Assembly (NCBI RefSeq): GCF_014645315.1
Contig: NZ_BMLQ01000007.1
Span: forward strand, 171,004 to 235,003
From: Citricoccus zhacaiensis
GTDB lineage: Bacteria > Actinomycetota > Actinomycetes > Actinomycetales > Micrococcaceae
Length of the DNA stretch: 64,000 nt
Direction: 5' to 3'
Every line of letters begins with the position of its first letter. Positions within the stretch are counted from its first letter, which is position 1. The notes beneath the pieces were generated by a model that saw only the letters and a list, made by a program, of their open reading frames with translations, was not told where the DNA came from and did no database searches. Below are positions 27,765 to 36,591 of this stretch, piece by piece. Position numbers and translations under genes: made by a program.

Positions 27765-29408
27765 GTGCCAGGAGCGTGCATCACCGCCGCGGACTGGGGC
27801 TGGCGCCACGCCGGCCGGACGGTTCCCGCCGTCGCGGGGCTGGACCTGGAGGTGCCGGCCGGGCAGAAGATCCTGCTGGCCGGGCCCTCCGGTGCCGGCA
27901 AGTCCACCCTGCTCTACGCCCTCGCCGGAGTGCTGGACCCGGCTGACGAGTCCGAGGAGTCCGGTTCCCTGCGGGTGGACGGAGCCGTGTCCCGCGAGCT
28001 CCGCGGCCACGCGGGGCTGGTGCAGCAGGATCCTGAGACCCAGGTGATCCTGTCCCGGGTCGGCGATGATGCCGCGTTCGGCGCCGAGAACCTGCAGGTG
28101 CCGCGGGAGCAGATCTGGGACCGCGTCCGGGACGCCCTGGACGCCGTGGGGCTGGGTGAGGACCAGGGGATCTCCCTGGCCCGGGACACCTCGCGGTTGT
28201 CCGGCGGGCAGAAGCAGCGCCTCGCCCTGGCCGGGATCCTGGCGATGCGCCCGCCATTGATCCTGCTGGACGAGCCGACCGCCAACCTGGATCCGTCCGG
28301 GGTGCTGGAGGTCCGCGACGCCGTGCTCGCAGTGGTCGAGCGGACCGGCGCGACCCTGCTCGTGGTCGAGCACCGACTCGCCGTGTGGGCCGACCAGGTG
28401 GACCGCATGCTCGTCTTGGAGCCCGGCGGCGGGATCAGCCATGACGGCTCCCCGGGCGAGCTCCTCGCCCCGGGCCCCGTCCGGGATGAGCTGGCAGCGG
28501 CTGGCGTCTGGGTTCCCGGCCGCGTTCCGACACCGATCACCCCCACCTCTCGCAACTGGAGGTCGAATGCGCACCGGAATGGCCCTGGCTTCGGCCAATA
28601 CCGGGGCGATATTGACCGCCAGATGCAGGGGGTCGTGGATGGCGCACACAGCCCGACGGCGGCGCCCTCCGGTGTGCTCTTGACCGCCCGTGGCCTGGCC
28701 GTCTCGAGAGATCCCGTGACGCCGGGATGGCGCCGGCGCTTCGGTGCCACCCCGAAGCCGGTCCAGCGGGACCTGCACCTGGAGCTGGGGGCCGGCGAGG
28801 CCGTCGTCGTGACCGGGGCCAACGGCAGCGGCAAGTCCACGCTGCTGCTGACCCTGGCCGGGCTGATCCCCTCCCACGCGGGCACGCTCACGGCGGGGAC
28901 GGTGCTCAAGGGGGAGCGGGCGGGCCACCTGCCGGACGATCCGCACCGGTGGAAGGCCGCTGACCTGGTCAGCCGGATCGGCACCGTCTTCCAGGAGCCC
29001 GAGCACCAGTTCGTCGCCACCACCGTGCGGGACGAGCTGCTGTTCGGCCCCCGCCACGCCCGCGATCCCGAGACCGGGCAGCGGCTGTTCACGGACGAGG
29101 AGGCCGCCGCGCGGGCGGACGGGCTGCTGGCGGCGCTGAATCTGGAGCCGCTGGCCGAGGTCAACCCGTTCACGCTCTCCGGCGGGGAGAAGCGGCGGCT
29201 GTCCGTGGCCACCGTGCTGGCCGCCGGGCCCGAGGTGGTGTTCCTGGACGAGCCGACTTTCGGCCAGGACGCCAACACGTGGGCCGTGCTCACCGGGTTG
29301 CTGCGGGGGCTGGTGGCCGAGGGCCGCTCGGTGCTGGCCGTGACCCATGATGCCGACTTCGCCGCGGCGCTCGACGCCCGGGTGGTCGAGCTGGAGGTGG
29401 CCGCGTGA
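27765..29408 (+). CDS. ykoD: ECF transporter ATP-binding protein with two ABC domains (YkoD)
   Basis: A 547-residue cytosolic ATPase energising the ECF complex. The first ABC domain has Walker A GPSGAGKST, signature LSGGQKQRLALA and Walker B LILLDEPTANLD; the second has GANGSGKST, LSGGEKRRLSVA and VVFLDEPTFGQD. Between them, at about residues 250-305, is a poorly conserved stretch rich in Arg/Asn/Gly that does not look like a normal linker. The GTG start at 27765 is 3 bases after the ykoE stop, so expression is probably coupled. Its stop overlaps the ykoC GTG. Confidence 0.9.
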   Translation: MPGACITAADWGWRHAGRTVPAVAGLDLEVPAGQKILLAGPSGAGKSTLLYALAGVLDPADESEESGSLRVDGAVSRELRGHAGLVQQDPETQVILSRVGDDAAFGAENLQVPREQIWDRVRDALDAVGLGEDQGISLARDTSRLSGGQKQRLALAGILAMRPPLILLDEPTANLDPSGVLEVRDAVLAVVERTGATLLVVEHRLAVWADQVDRMLVLEPGGGISHDGSPGELLAPGPVRDELAAAGVWVPGRVPTPITPTSRNWRSNAHRNGPGFGQYRGDIDRQMQGVVDGAHSPTAAPSGVLLTARGLAVSRDPVTPGWRRRFGATPKPVQRDLHLELGAGEAVVVTGANGSGKSTLLLTLAGLIPSHAGTLTAGTVLKGERAGHLPDDPHRWKAADLVSRIGTVFQEPEHQFVATTVRDELLFGPRHARDPETGQRLFTDEEAAARADGLLAALNLEPLAEVNPFTLSGGEKRRLSVATVLAAGPEVVFLDEPTFGQDANTWAVLTGLLRGLVAEGRSVLAVTHDADFAAALDARVVELEVAA

Positions 29409-30217
29409 CGGTGCCCGTCGCCGCGCTCGCGGCTCCGTCCCGCCCGGTGGCCGGCTCGGTCTTCGAGCGGGCCAACCCCTTGGCCAAGCTCGCGGCGCTG
29501 CTGCCGGTGACGGCGGTGCTGGTGGCGACGATGGACTGGGTGTCCTCCGGGATCGTGCTGGTGGCCGCCGTGGCCCTGTTGCCGCTGTCCGGGATCCGCG
29601 TTGGCGAGTTCTTCCGGCGGGCCTGGGTGCTGGTGGCGGCCGCCCTGGTTTCCGCGTGGGGCACCGCCTTGGTCGGCGAGGACTCCGGGTCGGTGCTGTT
29701 CGAGGCGGGGCCGGTGAGCATCTCGGAGGGCTCGGTCCTGGCCGGGCTGGCTACGGGTCTGCGCATTCTCGCGGTGGCGCTGCCGGGCGTGATGGTCTTC
29801 ATCACCACCGACCCCACCGACCTGGCCGACGCCCTGTCTCAACGGCTGAGGCTGCCCGCCCGCTTCGTCCTCGGCTCCCTGGCGGCCTTCCGGCTACTGG
29901 GCGTGTTGACGGAGGAATGGCGGACCCTCGGCCAGGCCCGGCGGGCTCGAGGTGTCGGGGCCGGCGGCAACCCGTTCCGCCGATTGGGCTCCTGGCTCGG
30001 TCAGGTGTTCGGACTCATGGTGCAGGCCATCCGCCGGGCGACCAAGCTCGCCATCACGATGGAGGCCCGGGGCTTCGGAACGGGCGACCGCACCTGGGCG
30101 CGGGAGTCGCGATTCGGTGCGGTGGACGCCTGGGTGATCCTGGGCGGCGTCGGGCTGGCTGCCTTGGCGGTCGGCCTGTCCATGGCCACCGGCGCCTTCA
30201 ACCTCGTCTGGGCGTAG
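29405..30217 (+). CDS. ykoC: ECF transporter transmembrane subunit (YkoC)
   Basis: A 270-residue CbiQ-like T component. It has five to six helices, starts with the family motif RANPLAKLAALLPVTAVL, and carries the cytosolic coupling region LAAFRLLGVLTEEWRTLGQARRARG and AIRRATKLAITMEARGFG, which contacts the ATPases through Ala-Arg-Gly/Glu-Ala-Arg-Gly motifs. GTGA overlap with ykoD. Last gene of the TPP-regulated operon; it converges with pabC two bases away, with no hairpin between. Confidence 0.9.
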   Translation: MTVPVAALAAPSRPVAGSVFERANPLAKLAALLPVTAVLVATMDWVSSGIVLVAAVALLPLSGIRVGEFFRRAWVLVAAALVSAWGTALVGEDSGSVLFEAGPVSISEGSVLAGLATGLRILAVALPGVMVFITTDPTDLADALSQRLRLPARFVLGSLAAFRLLGVLTEEWRTLGQARRARGVGAGGNPFRRLGSWLGQVFGLMVQAIRRATKLAITMEARGFGTGDRTWARESRFGAVDAWVILGGVGLAALAVGLSMATGAFNLVWA

Positions 30218-30219
30218 GG

Positions 30220-31374
30220 TCACGGCCCGTGTTCGCCGGGTTCCCGGTCCTCGGCCAGGAAGCCGTTCAGCAGCTCGGTGAGCTCGGGATCCTGGAGGAT
30301 CTCCTCGCCGTCCAGGTGGGTCACGGGGGCGACCAGGCGCACGGAGGACACCAACCAGACCCCGTCGGCATCCACGAGGTCCGAGGGCTCCAACGGCCCG
30401 TACCCCAGCTGCCAGCCGGCGGCCTGGGCGGCGGCGAAGATGGTGCCCTGGGAGGTGCCGGGCAGGATCCCGGAGCTGCGCAGGGGCGTGATGAGCTCGA
30501 TTCCGGTGCTGCCGTCCTGCTGCGGGATCCGCCGGGCCATCAGCACGGTGGAGGTCGGCCCCTCCAGCACCTGGCCGTCCGAGGACGTGAAGATCACGTC
30601 GTCCGCGCCCTGAGAGGCGGCGTAGCGCAGGGCGGCCATGTTCACGGCATAGCTGAGCGACTTGGTGCCCATCAGCAGCCAGGGCGCGCGCTCGGCCACC
30701 CCCGAGTCGACGCCGCGGTCCAGCAGCAGCACCTTCAGGCCGCGCTCACGGGCGGCGGCCAGACCCCGGGACACGGGGGAGACGAGCACCCAATAGGTGC
30801 CGGTGAGGTGCGGCGGGGCCAGCAGCCCCGGTTCCGTGGCCTCGGCCAGCTCACCATCGGAGCCGACGTCGGCTGCGCCCCGCACGTAGTGCCCCCCGCC
30901 GGGTGCCCCCTCGGGGCCCCGGGTGGCCACCAGCTTCACCACGGCGTCGACGCCCGGGTTGCCGGCCGCGAATGCGTCCAGCCCCGCCGCGGCGGCCTGC
31001 CGCCAAGCCGGAGCCGGTGGAAGGGGAATCTCCAGGGCCTCGGCTGAGGTGGCCAGCCGCGCGAGGTGGGAGTCCTCCTTGCGGACCCGGAACGGTGCTC
31101 CCGTGCCCGAGCCAGAGCCAGAGCCCTCAGTCGCCACGGCGGTCATGGTCTCGAACACGCCGTCCCCCCGCGTCAGGCCCTGATCGGTGACCAGGATGGC
31201 CGGCCGGCGGGGATCGTCCACCCGCAGGCTCACACCGGGACCGTCTGCGGGACCGTCTGCGGAACCGGGACTGCTTGCGGAACTGGCCGGGCCGGCGTCG
31301 GGCTCGAGGTAGACGACCACGGATTCCCCGGGACCCGGGACGAACGGTGCAGCTGGCTGGGACGACTCTGTCAT
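30220..31374 (-). CDS. pabC: Aminodeoxychorismate lyase / class IV PLP aminotransferase
   Basis: A 384-residue PLP enzyme of fold type IV. It shows TDQGLTRGDGVFETMTAV at the start of the fold, the active-site Lys in GTKSLSYAVNMAAL, and DDVIFTSSDGQVLEGPTSTV around the cofactor. In Actinobacteria this branch is annotated as 4-amino-4-deoxychorismate lyase (folate pathway), but some members are branched-chain or D-amino-acid aminotransferases; a pabB homologue 5 kb away supports the lyase call. A Ser/Gly/Pro-rich leader of about 55 residues precedes the domain. TAGGCT lies 7 bases before the ATG, so the message may be leaderless. Confidence 0.78.
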   Translation of the reverse strand: MTESSQPAAPFVPGPGESVVVYLEPDAGPASSASSPGSADGPADGPGVSLRVDDPRRPAILVTDQGLTRGDGVFETMTAVATEGSGSGSGTGAPFRVRKEDSHLARLATSAEALEIPLPPAPAWRQAAAAGLDAFAAGNPGVDAVVKLVATRGPEGAPGGGHYVRGAADVGSDGELAEATEPGLLAPPHLTGTYWVLVSPVSRGLAAARERGLKVLLLDRGVDSGVAERAPWLLMGTKSLSYAVNMAALRYAASQGADDVIFTSSDGQVLEGPTSTVLMARRIPQQDGSTGIELITPLRSSGILPGTSQGTIFAAAQAAGWQLGYGPLEPSDLVDADGVWLVSSVRLVAPVTHLDGEEILQDPELTELLNGFLAEDREPGEHGP

Positions 31375-31394
31375 AGGCCACAGCCTACGCAGAA

Positions 31395-31425
31395 GGGCGG
31401 GGCGCATCCGTGATGCGCCCCGCCC
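31395..31425 (-). terminator. Hairpin terminator after the TetR-linked mmpL gene
   Basis: GGGCGGGGCGCATC (31395-31408) and GATGCGCCCCGCCC (31412-31425) pair perfectly over 14 bases with a 3-base loop. It lies 21 bases past the mmpL stop and just upstream of pabC on the same strand, so it separates the two units. Confidence 0.75.
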
Positions 31426-31446
31426 CAAAGCGGTGGTGATGCGGTG

Positions 31447-34179
31447 TCAGACCCGGGTCAGTGCGGGGTCGTCGTCGCGGCCCCCGCCGTCAGGACCACC
31501 AGCACCGCCAGCATCGTCAGTACCGTCAGCGCCGGCCAGCTCCGGATCCGAGTAGCCGTGGCTACGCTCCAGCGAGGCACCCTCGACGTCCACGTTCGGC
31601 AGGATCCGGTCCAGCCACTTCGGCAGCCACCAGGCGGCATCCCCGAACAGGTGCATCAGGGCTGGGATCAACAGCAGCCGGACCACGAAGGCGTCCACGA
31701 GCACGCCGAAGGCCAGGCCGAAGCCGATCGGGCGAATCATGGCGGACTCGGAGAACACGAAGCCGCCGAACACGCTGATCATGATGATGGCCGCGGCGAT
31801 GACCACGGAGCGGCCGGCCTTCAATCCCTGCTGGACCGCCACGCGGGCCGAGGAGCCGTGGGCATAGGCCTCACGCATTCCGGTGGAGATGAACAGCTGG
31901 TAGTCCATCGCCAGGCCGAACAGCACGCCCACCATGATGGTCGGCAGGAAGGCGAGGATCGGAGCCGGGTGGTGGACCTGGAAGACGGTGGCCAGCCAGC
32001 CCCACTGGTAGATGGCCACCACGCCACCCATCGCGGCGAAGGCGGAGAGGATGAACCCGCCGGTGGCGATCAGGGGTACCAGCAGTGAGCGGAACACCAC
32101 GATCATGATGATCAGGGACAGCCCGACGACGACGCCCAGGTACAGCGGCAGGGCCTCGGCGAGCTTCTCCGCCACGTCCACGAAACCACTGGTGGTGCCG
32201 GCCACGGCCAGGTTGGTGGACTCCGACTCCGGCTCCGTGGCGCGCAGCGTGTGCACCAGTTCCTCGGTGGAGACCGCGTTCGGGCCCTCCTCCGGGATGA
32301 CCTGGAACATCGCCATGCCGTTGTCCTCGGACACGGCGGCCGGGACCACGGAGGTCACGTTCTCGATGCCCTGGAGCTGCTGTGCGACGTCGAGCTGCTC
32401 GTCCACGATCTCGGTGTCCGTCAGCCCCTCGGGCAGGTCAGCGGTGACCACGAGGGGGCCGTTGCGGCCTTCGCCGAACTTCTCGCCCAGGGTCTCGTAG
32501 GCCTGGTAGCTGGCCGACTCCGGCGGCTCCGAGGCACCATCCGGCAGGCCCAGGCGCATGGAGAAGAACGGGATGGCGATGACGGCCAGCAGCACCACGG
32601 ACCCGACGGCGGTGAGCACCGCGCGCGCCGTGGACATCGGCTGGGGCGCCCGGCCGGTGGGGGAGGCGTGCTCCGCAGCCGCGGTGTGCTTGCCGGTGCT
32701 GGCCGTTCTGGTGGCTGCCGCCACCGTGGCGTCCGCGGCGGCCCGCTCCTTCTTGGACAGCACCCGGTGCTTCGCCAGGCCGAGCAGGGCCGGCATCATG
32801 GTGATGGCGATCAGCACGGCCAGAGCCACGCAGACGGCACCCACGGTGCCCATCAGGCCCAGGAACGGGATGCCGGTGACGTTCAGGGCGGCCAGGGCGA
32901 TGACCACGGTCAGGCCGGCGAACACCACGGCGTTGCCGGAGGTGCCCGTGGCCAGGCCGATGGACTCGTGCAGCGGGACACCGTCCTTGAGCTGGCGTCG
33001 GTGGCGGTTGATGATGAACAGGGCATAGTCGATGCCCACGGCCAGGCCGAGCATCAGGCCCAGCACCGGCGTCACGGACAGCATGTCGATCATCCCGGAG
33101 AATGCCAGCGTGCCGGCGGCGCCGATGGCCACGCCGATCAGGGCGGTCAGGATCGGCAGGCCTGCGGCCACGAGGGTGCCGAGCATGATGAACAGCACGA
33201 TCCCGGCGATGACCAGGCCGACGACCTCGGCCGGCCCGGCGATCTGGGGGATGGCCTGGGAGAGGTCGTTCGCCGGCAACACCTCGACGCCCGCGATGTC
33301 CGCCTCGGTCAAGGTGGAGACCACCTCGTCCTTGATGCCCTGCTCGACCTCCATGGCCGGGAGGGTGAAGGACACGGTCCCGACGGCGGCCGTGCCGTCC
33401 TCGGACACGGTCCGGTAGTCCTGGGTGAGGGTCAGCATCTGCTCGCCCTGGGCCAGTTCGGTCTCGCCGTCCGCCAGTTCCTGGGCGGACTCGTCCAGGG
33501 TGGCCTGGTTCGTCTCGATCTCGCCCCGGCCCTCGTCGAGCTGGGCGCGGGCCGCGTCCAGCTGCTCCTGCTGGGCATCCAGGGCGGCCTGTTGCTGCTG
33601 GAGCTGGGCCATCATCGCGGCCGGGGAACCGGCCGCCTCGGCCTGGGCGCGCGCCTCATCCAACTGGGCCTGGCCGGCATCGAGCTGCTCCTGCCCGGAG
33701 TCCAGTTCGGCCTGCGCCGCGTCCAGCTGGGCGACCGCGTCATCCAGTTGGGACTGGCCGTCCTCCAGCTGCTGGCGGCCGTCCTCGAGTTCGGCGCGGC
33801 CGTCCTCCAGGTCCTGCTGACCGTCCGCCTTCTGCTGTTCGGTGGTGAAGGGGTCCAGGGTGGAGTCGACCCCCTCGATGTCCCCGACCTCGGTCATCAG
33901 GTCGGTGATCTGCTGTTCCTGCTCCGCTGTGAACTCGGAGCCGTCCGCGGTGCGGAACACCACGGACCCGGCGCCGTTGGCCGCCTCCGGGAACTCCTCG
34001 GTCAGCCGGTCGGTGACCTGGCTGGTGGGGGTGCCCGGGATGGTGATGGAGGAGGTCAGGGTCCCGCCGAAGGCAACGAAGCCGCCCACGGCCAGTGCCA
34101 GCACCACCAGCCAGCTGCTGATCACGGTCCACGGGCGCTTGGAGGACCCGAAGCCGAGTCGGTAGAGCAGTTCAGCCAT
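31447..34179 (-). CDS. MmpL-family RND exporter with long periplasmic coiled coil
   Basis: A 910-residue membrane protein with twelve helices in two MMPL domains. First-half segments include GLMLGLAVGIDYALFIINRHR, second-half MVGVLFGLAMDYQLFISTGMREA; the conserved Asp-Tyr pairs in helices 4 and 10 are the proton-relay positions. Between helix 1 and 2, residues about 110-235 are a Gln/Asp/Leu/Ala-rich heptad-like coiled coil (LEDGRAELEDGRQQL and related), as in YhgE/MmpL-type proteins of Gram-positives. Likely exports lipids or toxic compounds. AAGGAG precedes the ATG at 9 bases. It is divergent from a TetR gene that probably represses it. Confidence 0.88.
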   Translation of the reverse strand: MAELLYRLGFGSSKRPWTVISSWLVVLALAVGGFVAFGGTLTSSITIPGTPTSQVTDRLTEEFPEAANGAGSVVFRTADGSEFTAEQEQQITDLMTEVGDIEGVDSTLDPFTTEQQKADGQQDLEDGRAELEDGRQQLEDGQSQLDDAVAQLDAAQAELDSGQEQLDAGQAQLDEARAQAEAAGSPAAMMAQLQQQQAALDAQQEQLDAARAQLDEGRGEIETNQATLDESAQELADGETELAQGEQMLTLTQDYRTVSEDGTAAVGTVSFTLPAMEVEQGIKDEVVSTLTEADIAGVEVLPANDLSQAIPQIAGPAEVVGLVIAGIVLFIMLGTLVAAGLPILTALIGVAIGAAGTLAFSGMIDMLSVTPVLGLMLGLAVGIDYALFIINRHRRQLKDGVPLHESIGLATGTSGNAVVFAGLTVVIALAALNVTGIPFLGLMGTVGAVCVALAVLIAITMMPALLGLAKHRVLSKKERAAADATVAAATRTASTGKHTAAAEHASPTGRAPQPMSTARAVLTAVGSVVLLAVIAIPFFSMRLGLPDGASEPPESASYQAYETLGEKFGEGRNGPLVVTADLPEGLTDTEIVDEQLDVAQQLQGIENVTSVVPAAVSEDNGMAMFQVIPEEGPNAVSTEELVHTLRATEPESESTNLAVAGTTSGFVDVAEKLAEALPLYLGVVVGLSLIIMIVVFRSLLVPLIATGGFILSAFAAMGGVVAIYQWGWLATVFQVHHPAPILAFLPTIMVGVLFGLAMDYQLFISTGMREAYAHGSSARVAVQQGLKAGRSVVIAAAIIMISVFGGFVFSESAMIRPIGFGLAFGVLVDAFVVRLLLIPALMHLFGDAAWWLPKWLDRILPNVDVEGASLERSHGYSDPELAGADGTDDAGGAGGPDGGGRDDDPALTRV

Positions 34180-34273
34180 GAGGCGTCACTCCTTGAGGAG
34201 AAGAATGGGCGGCCAGGAGAGTCGGCGGGCGGATCATACGGCGGCCTGCCGAGACCCAACACGTTCGGCAACG

Positions 34274-34312
34274 ACTATAGTAGACGGAACGTCTCGTATC
34301 GAAATAGTCGGT
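34274..34312. promoter_or_regulatory. Candidate TetR operator and divergent promoter region
   Basis: AGACG (34284-34288) and CGTCT (34292-34296) form an inverted repeat with a 3-base centre; CGACTAT (34274-34280) and ATAGTCG (34306-34312) form a wider one around nearly the same point. The palindrome ACTATAGT (34276-34283) provides TATAGT on either strand as a possible -10. The rest of the 214-base gap 34180-34393 shows no gene. Confidence 0.5.
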
Positions 34313-34393
34313 GTGAGATGAGCCACGGGACGCCGGCCATAGGCTGGCGGACAGATCAGCTGGCGGACAGGCCACAGGAGCAGGAGGGCGTCA

Positions 34394-35005
34394 TTGAGCG
34401 TCGGGGCGGAGAAACCGGTGGAGCACCGGGGGCGGCCGCGCAGCGAGAAGTCGCGCGTGGCCGTATTGGAGGCGGCGGCGGACCTGATGGCCGGCTGCGG
34501 GTTCCAGGAGCTCACCATCGAGGGGATCGCCGCCGCAGCGGGGGTCGGCAAGCAGACCATCTACCGCTGGTGGGGCTCCAAGGCTGGCGTGGTGGTCGAG
34601 GCCCTGGCCGAGGGTTTCCTGGAGATGCCCCTCGGGGTGCCCGAGGACACCGGTGACCTGCGCGGCGACCTGGGCGCCTGGCTCGCGGCGCTCAAGTCCG
34701 AGATCGAGGAGCCGGAGGTCTCCCGGCTCATCCAGACGATCATGTCCGCCCTGACCTCCGCCGGGGAGACCTCCGCCGCCATGCACTCGGCCCTGGTCCA
34801 GCCGATCATGGCCGGGCTGGACGCCCGGTTCCAGGAGCACGACCGGAACCACCCCGGGGGACTGGCCGCGCCGCCGTCGTTCCTCGCCGAGACGGTGGGG
34901 GCGAGCCTGCTGCTGCGCCTGATGTTCTCCCGGCCCCTGACCACCGAGTGGATCGACCAGCTGCTGGACCTCGTGGTCCCGTCCGGGAGACCTGACTCAC
35001 CGTAA
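34394..35005 (+). CDS. TetR-family transcriptional repressor
   Basis: A 203-residue regulator. The N-terminal helix-turn-helix is clear: SRVAVLEAAADLMAGCG, LTIEGIAAAAGVGKQTIYRWW, SKAGVVVEALAEGF. The C-terminal ligand domain fits TetR_C_11-type proteins. It starts at TTG 34394, with GGAGGG 5 bases before. It is divergent from the mmpL exporter, the standard arrangement for local repression of an exporter by its own drug- or lipid-sensing TetR. Cardiolipin synthase starts 9 bases after it, possibly leaderless. Confidence 0.88.
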   Translation: MSVGAEKPVEHRGRPRSEKSRVAVLEAAADLMAGCGFQELTIEGIAAAAGVGKQTIYRWWGSKAGVVVEALAEGFLEMPLGVPEDTGDLRGDLGAWLAALKSEIEEPEVSRLIQTIMSALTSAGETSAAMHSALVQPIMAGLDARFQEHDRNHPGGLAAPPSFLAETVGASLLLRLMFSRPLTTEWIDQLLDLVVPSGRPDSP

Positions 35006-35017
35006 GCTGGGGTGATG
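35003..35017 (+). promoter_or_regulatory. Candidate leaderless promoter of cls
   Basis: TAAGCT (35003-35008) fits TANNNT and ends 6 bases before ATG 35015. It includes the TAA stop region of tetR. Confidence 0.4.
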
Positions 35018-36514
35018 CTCTGGCCCACCGCCGAGTTCGGCGTCTTTCCCGACTGGCTGACCATCGTCTTCTGGATCATCGACGTCGGCATCCGCATCCT
35101 GTTACTCGGCATCGTCCCGGGTGGTCGCCGCCCCGCGGTGGCGATGGCATGGCTGCTCATCATCTTCTTCCTGCCGCTGCCCGGCCTCATCCTGTTCCTG
35201 CTGCTGGGCTCCTTCCGGCTCGGGGGCCAGCGCCGCTCCCGCCAGAAGGCGGTCAACGAGGCGCTCGGCCAGGCCACCGCCCATCTGCGGCTGCCCAATG
35301 ACGCCGGCATGGCACCGCGGTACGTGGTGTCAGCGGCGCGCTTGACCCGGAACCTGACGAGCTTCCCCATGCTGGACGGCAACGAGTTCGAGTTCCTCAC
35401 CGACTACCGGGCATCCATGCGGAGAATGGCCGAGGACATCGACCGGGCCCAGGACTACGTCCACCTGATCTTCTACATCCTCGCGGATGACCCGAAGGAC
35501 CGGCAGGGGTACTCCTCCGTGGTGCTCGAGGCCCTGGAGCGGGCCCATGCCCGGGGCGTGACGGTGCGGATCCTCTTCGACCACATCGGCTCGCTGCGGG
35601 TCAAGGGCTACCGGCAGCTGCGGCGCCGGCTGGACGCGGCCGGACTCGAATACCACCTGGCGATGCCGGTGCTGCCGTGGCGTGGCAAGTACCAGCGCCC
35701 GGACCTCCGCAACCACCGCAAGATCCTCATCGTGGACGGGCTGGTGGGCTATACCGGCTCGCAGAACCTGGTGGAACCCGGCTACAAGCGGGCCTCGTCC
35801 CACGACATGGGCCGGGAATGGGTGGACCTCATGAGCCGCATCACCGGGCCCGTGGTCGCTTCACTCGACGTGGTGTTCGTGACGGACTGGTTCGCCGAGA
35901 CCGGGGACGAGCTGGAGGGCAAGTTCCGCGAGCCCGACCTCTCGGAGTACGAAGTGGACGAGGGCAGCATCGCCCAGGTGATCCCCTCCGGCCCGGGATT
36001 CTCCACTGAGAACAACCTGCGCCTGTTCAACCACCTGTTCTACTCGGCCCGGGAGCGCCTGGTGGTGGTCTCGCCGTATCTGGTGCCGGACGACTCGATG
36101 CTCTATGCGTTGACCACCGCCGCCCAGCGGGGAGTGGACGTGGAGCTGTTCGTCTGCCGCAAGGCGGACCAGTTCATGGTCCACCACGCCCAGCAGTCCT
36201 ACTACGACGCCCTGTTGAAGTCCGGCGTCCGGATCTTCCGCTATCCGGATCCCAACGTGCTGCACGCCAAGCTGTTCACCGTGGACAACGACGTGGCGGT
36301 CTTCGGCTCCTCCAACATGGACATGCGGTCCTTCTCCCTGAACATGGAGGTCTCGGTGCTGACCGTGGGCTCCGAGACGGTGGAGGCGCTGCAGCCGGTG
36401 ATCGAGGACTACCGTGCCGTGTCTGAGGAGCTGACCCTGGCGGAATGGCAGAACCGGCCGCGTGCCCAGCGCTGGGTGGACAACGTCTTCCGCCTGACCT
36501 CCGCCCTGCAGTGA
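35015..36514 (+). CDS. cls: Cardiolipin synthase, phospholipase D type
   Basis: A 499-residue membrane enzyme joining two phosphatidylglycerol molecules into cardiolipin. Two N-terminal helices (LTIVFWIIDVGIRILLLGI and AMAWLLIIFFLPLPGLIL) are followed by two PLD domains, each with the HxKxxxxD motif: NHRKILIVDGLVGYTGSQN and LHAKLFTVDNDVAVFGSSN. Length is typical for bacterial ClsA. ATG 35015 is preferred; a GTG one codon earlier is possible. Read in the same direction as the TetR gene and closed by a large hairpin shared with the convergent pabB gene. Confidence 0.92.
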   Translation: MLWPTAEFGVFPDWLTIVFWIIDVGIRILLLGIVPGGRRPAVAMAWLLIIFFLPLPGLILFLLLGSFRLGGQRRSRQKAVNEALGQATAHLRLPNDAGMAPRYVVSAARLTRNLTSFPMLDGNEFEFLTDYRASMRRMAEDIDRAQDYVHLIFYILADDPKDRQGYSSVVLEALERAHARGVTVRILFDHIGSLRVKGYRQLRRRLDAAGLEYHLAMPVLPWRGKYQRPDLRNHRKILIVDGLVGYTGSQNLVEPGYKRASSHDMGREWVDLMSRITGPVVASLDVVFVTDWFAETGDELEGKFREPDLSEYEVDEGSIAQVIPSGPGFSTENNLRLFNHLFYSARERLVVVSPYLVPDDSMLYALTTAAQRGVDVELFVCRKADQFMVHHAQQSYYDALLKSGVRIFRYPDPNVLHAKLFTVDNDVAVFGSSNMDMRSFSLNMEVSVLTVGSETVEALQPVIEDYRAVSEELTLAEWQNRPRAQRWVDNVFRLTSALQ

Positions 36515-36519
36515 CCAGT

Positions 36520-36589
36520 CCCACTTTCAGTCGAGTTCGGGTGGGTGCGTGGCGAAAACACGCACCCCAACTCGACTGAAAACGGTGGG
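36520..36589. repeat. 70-base imperfect palindrome between cls and pabB
   Basis: Three nested arm pairs: CCCAC/GTGGG (36520-36524, 36585-36589), TTTCAGTCGAGTT/AACTCGACTGAAA (36525-36537, 36569-36581) and GGTGCGTG/CACGCACC (36544-36551, 36559-36566), with a 7-base GCGAAAA loop and small asymmetric bulges. It sits between two convergent genes and can end both transcripts. Its size and bulged form recall dispersed palindromic repeats rather than a simple terminator. Confidence 0.7.
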
Positions 36590-36591
36590 GG

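Noticed and set aside
32251..34656. Open frame of about 800 codons opposite the first mmpL gene
   Set aside because: Its Leu/Gly/Gln-rich repeats simply mirror the coiled-coil repeats of MmpL on the other strand.
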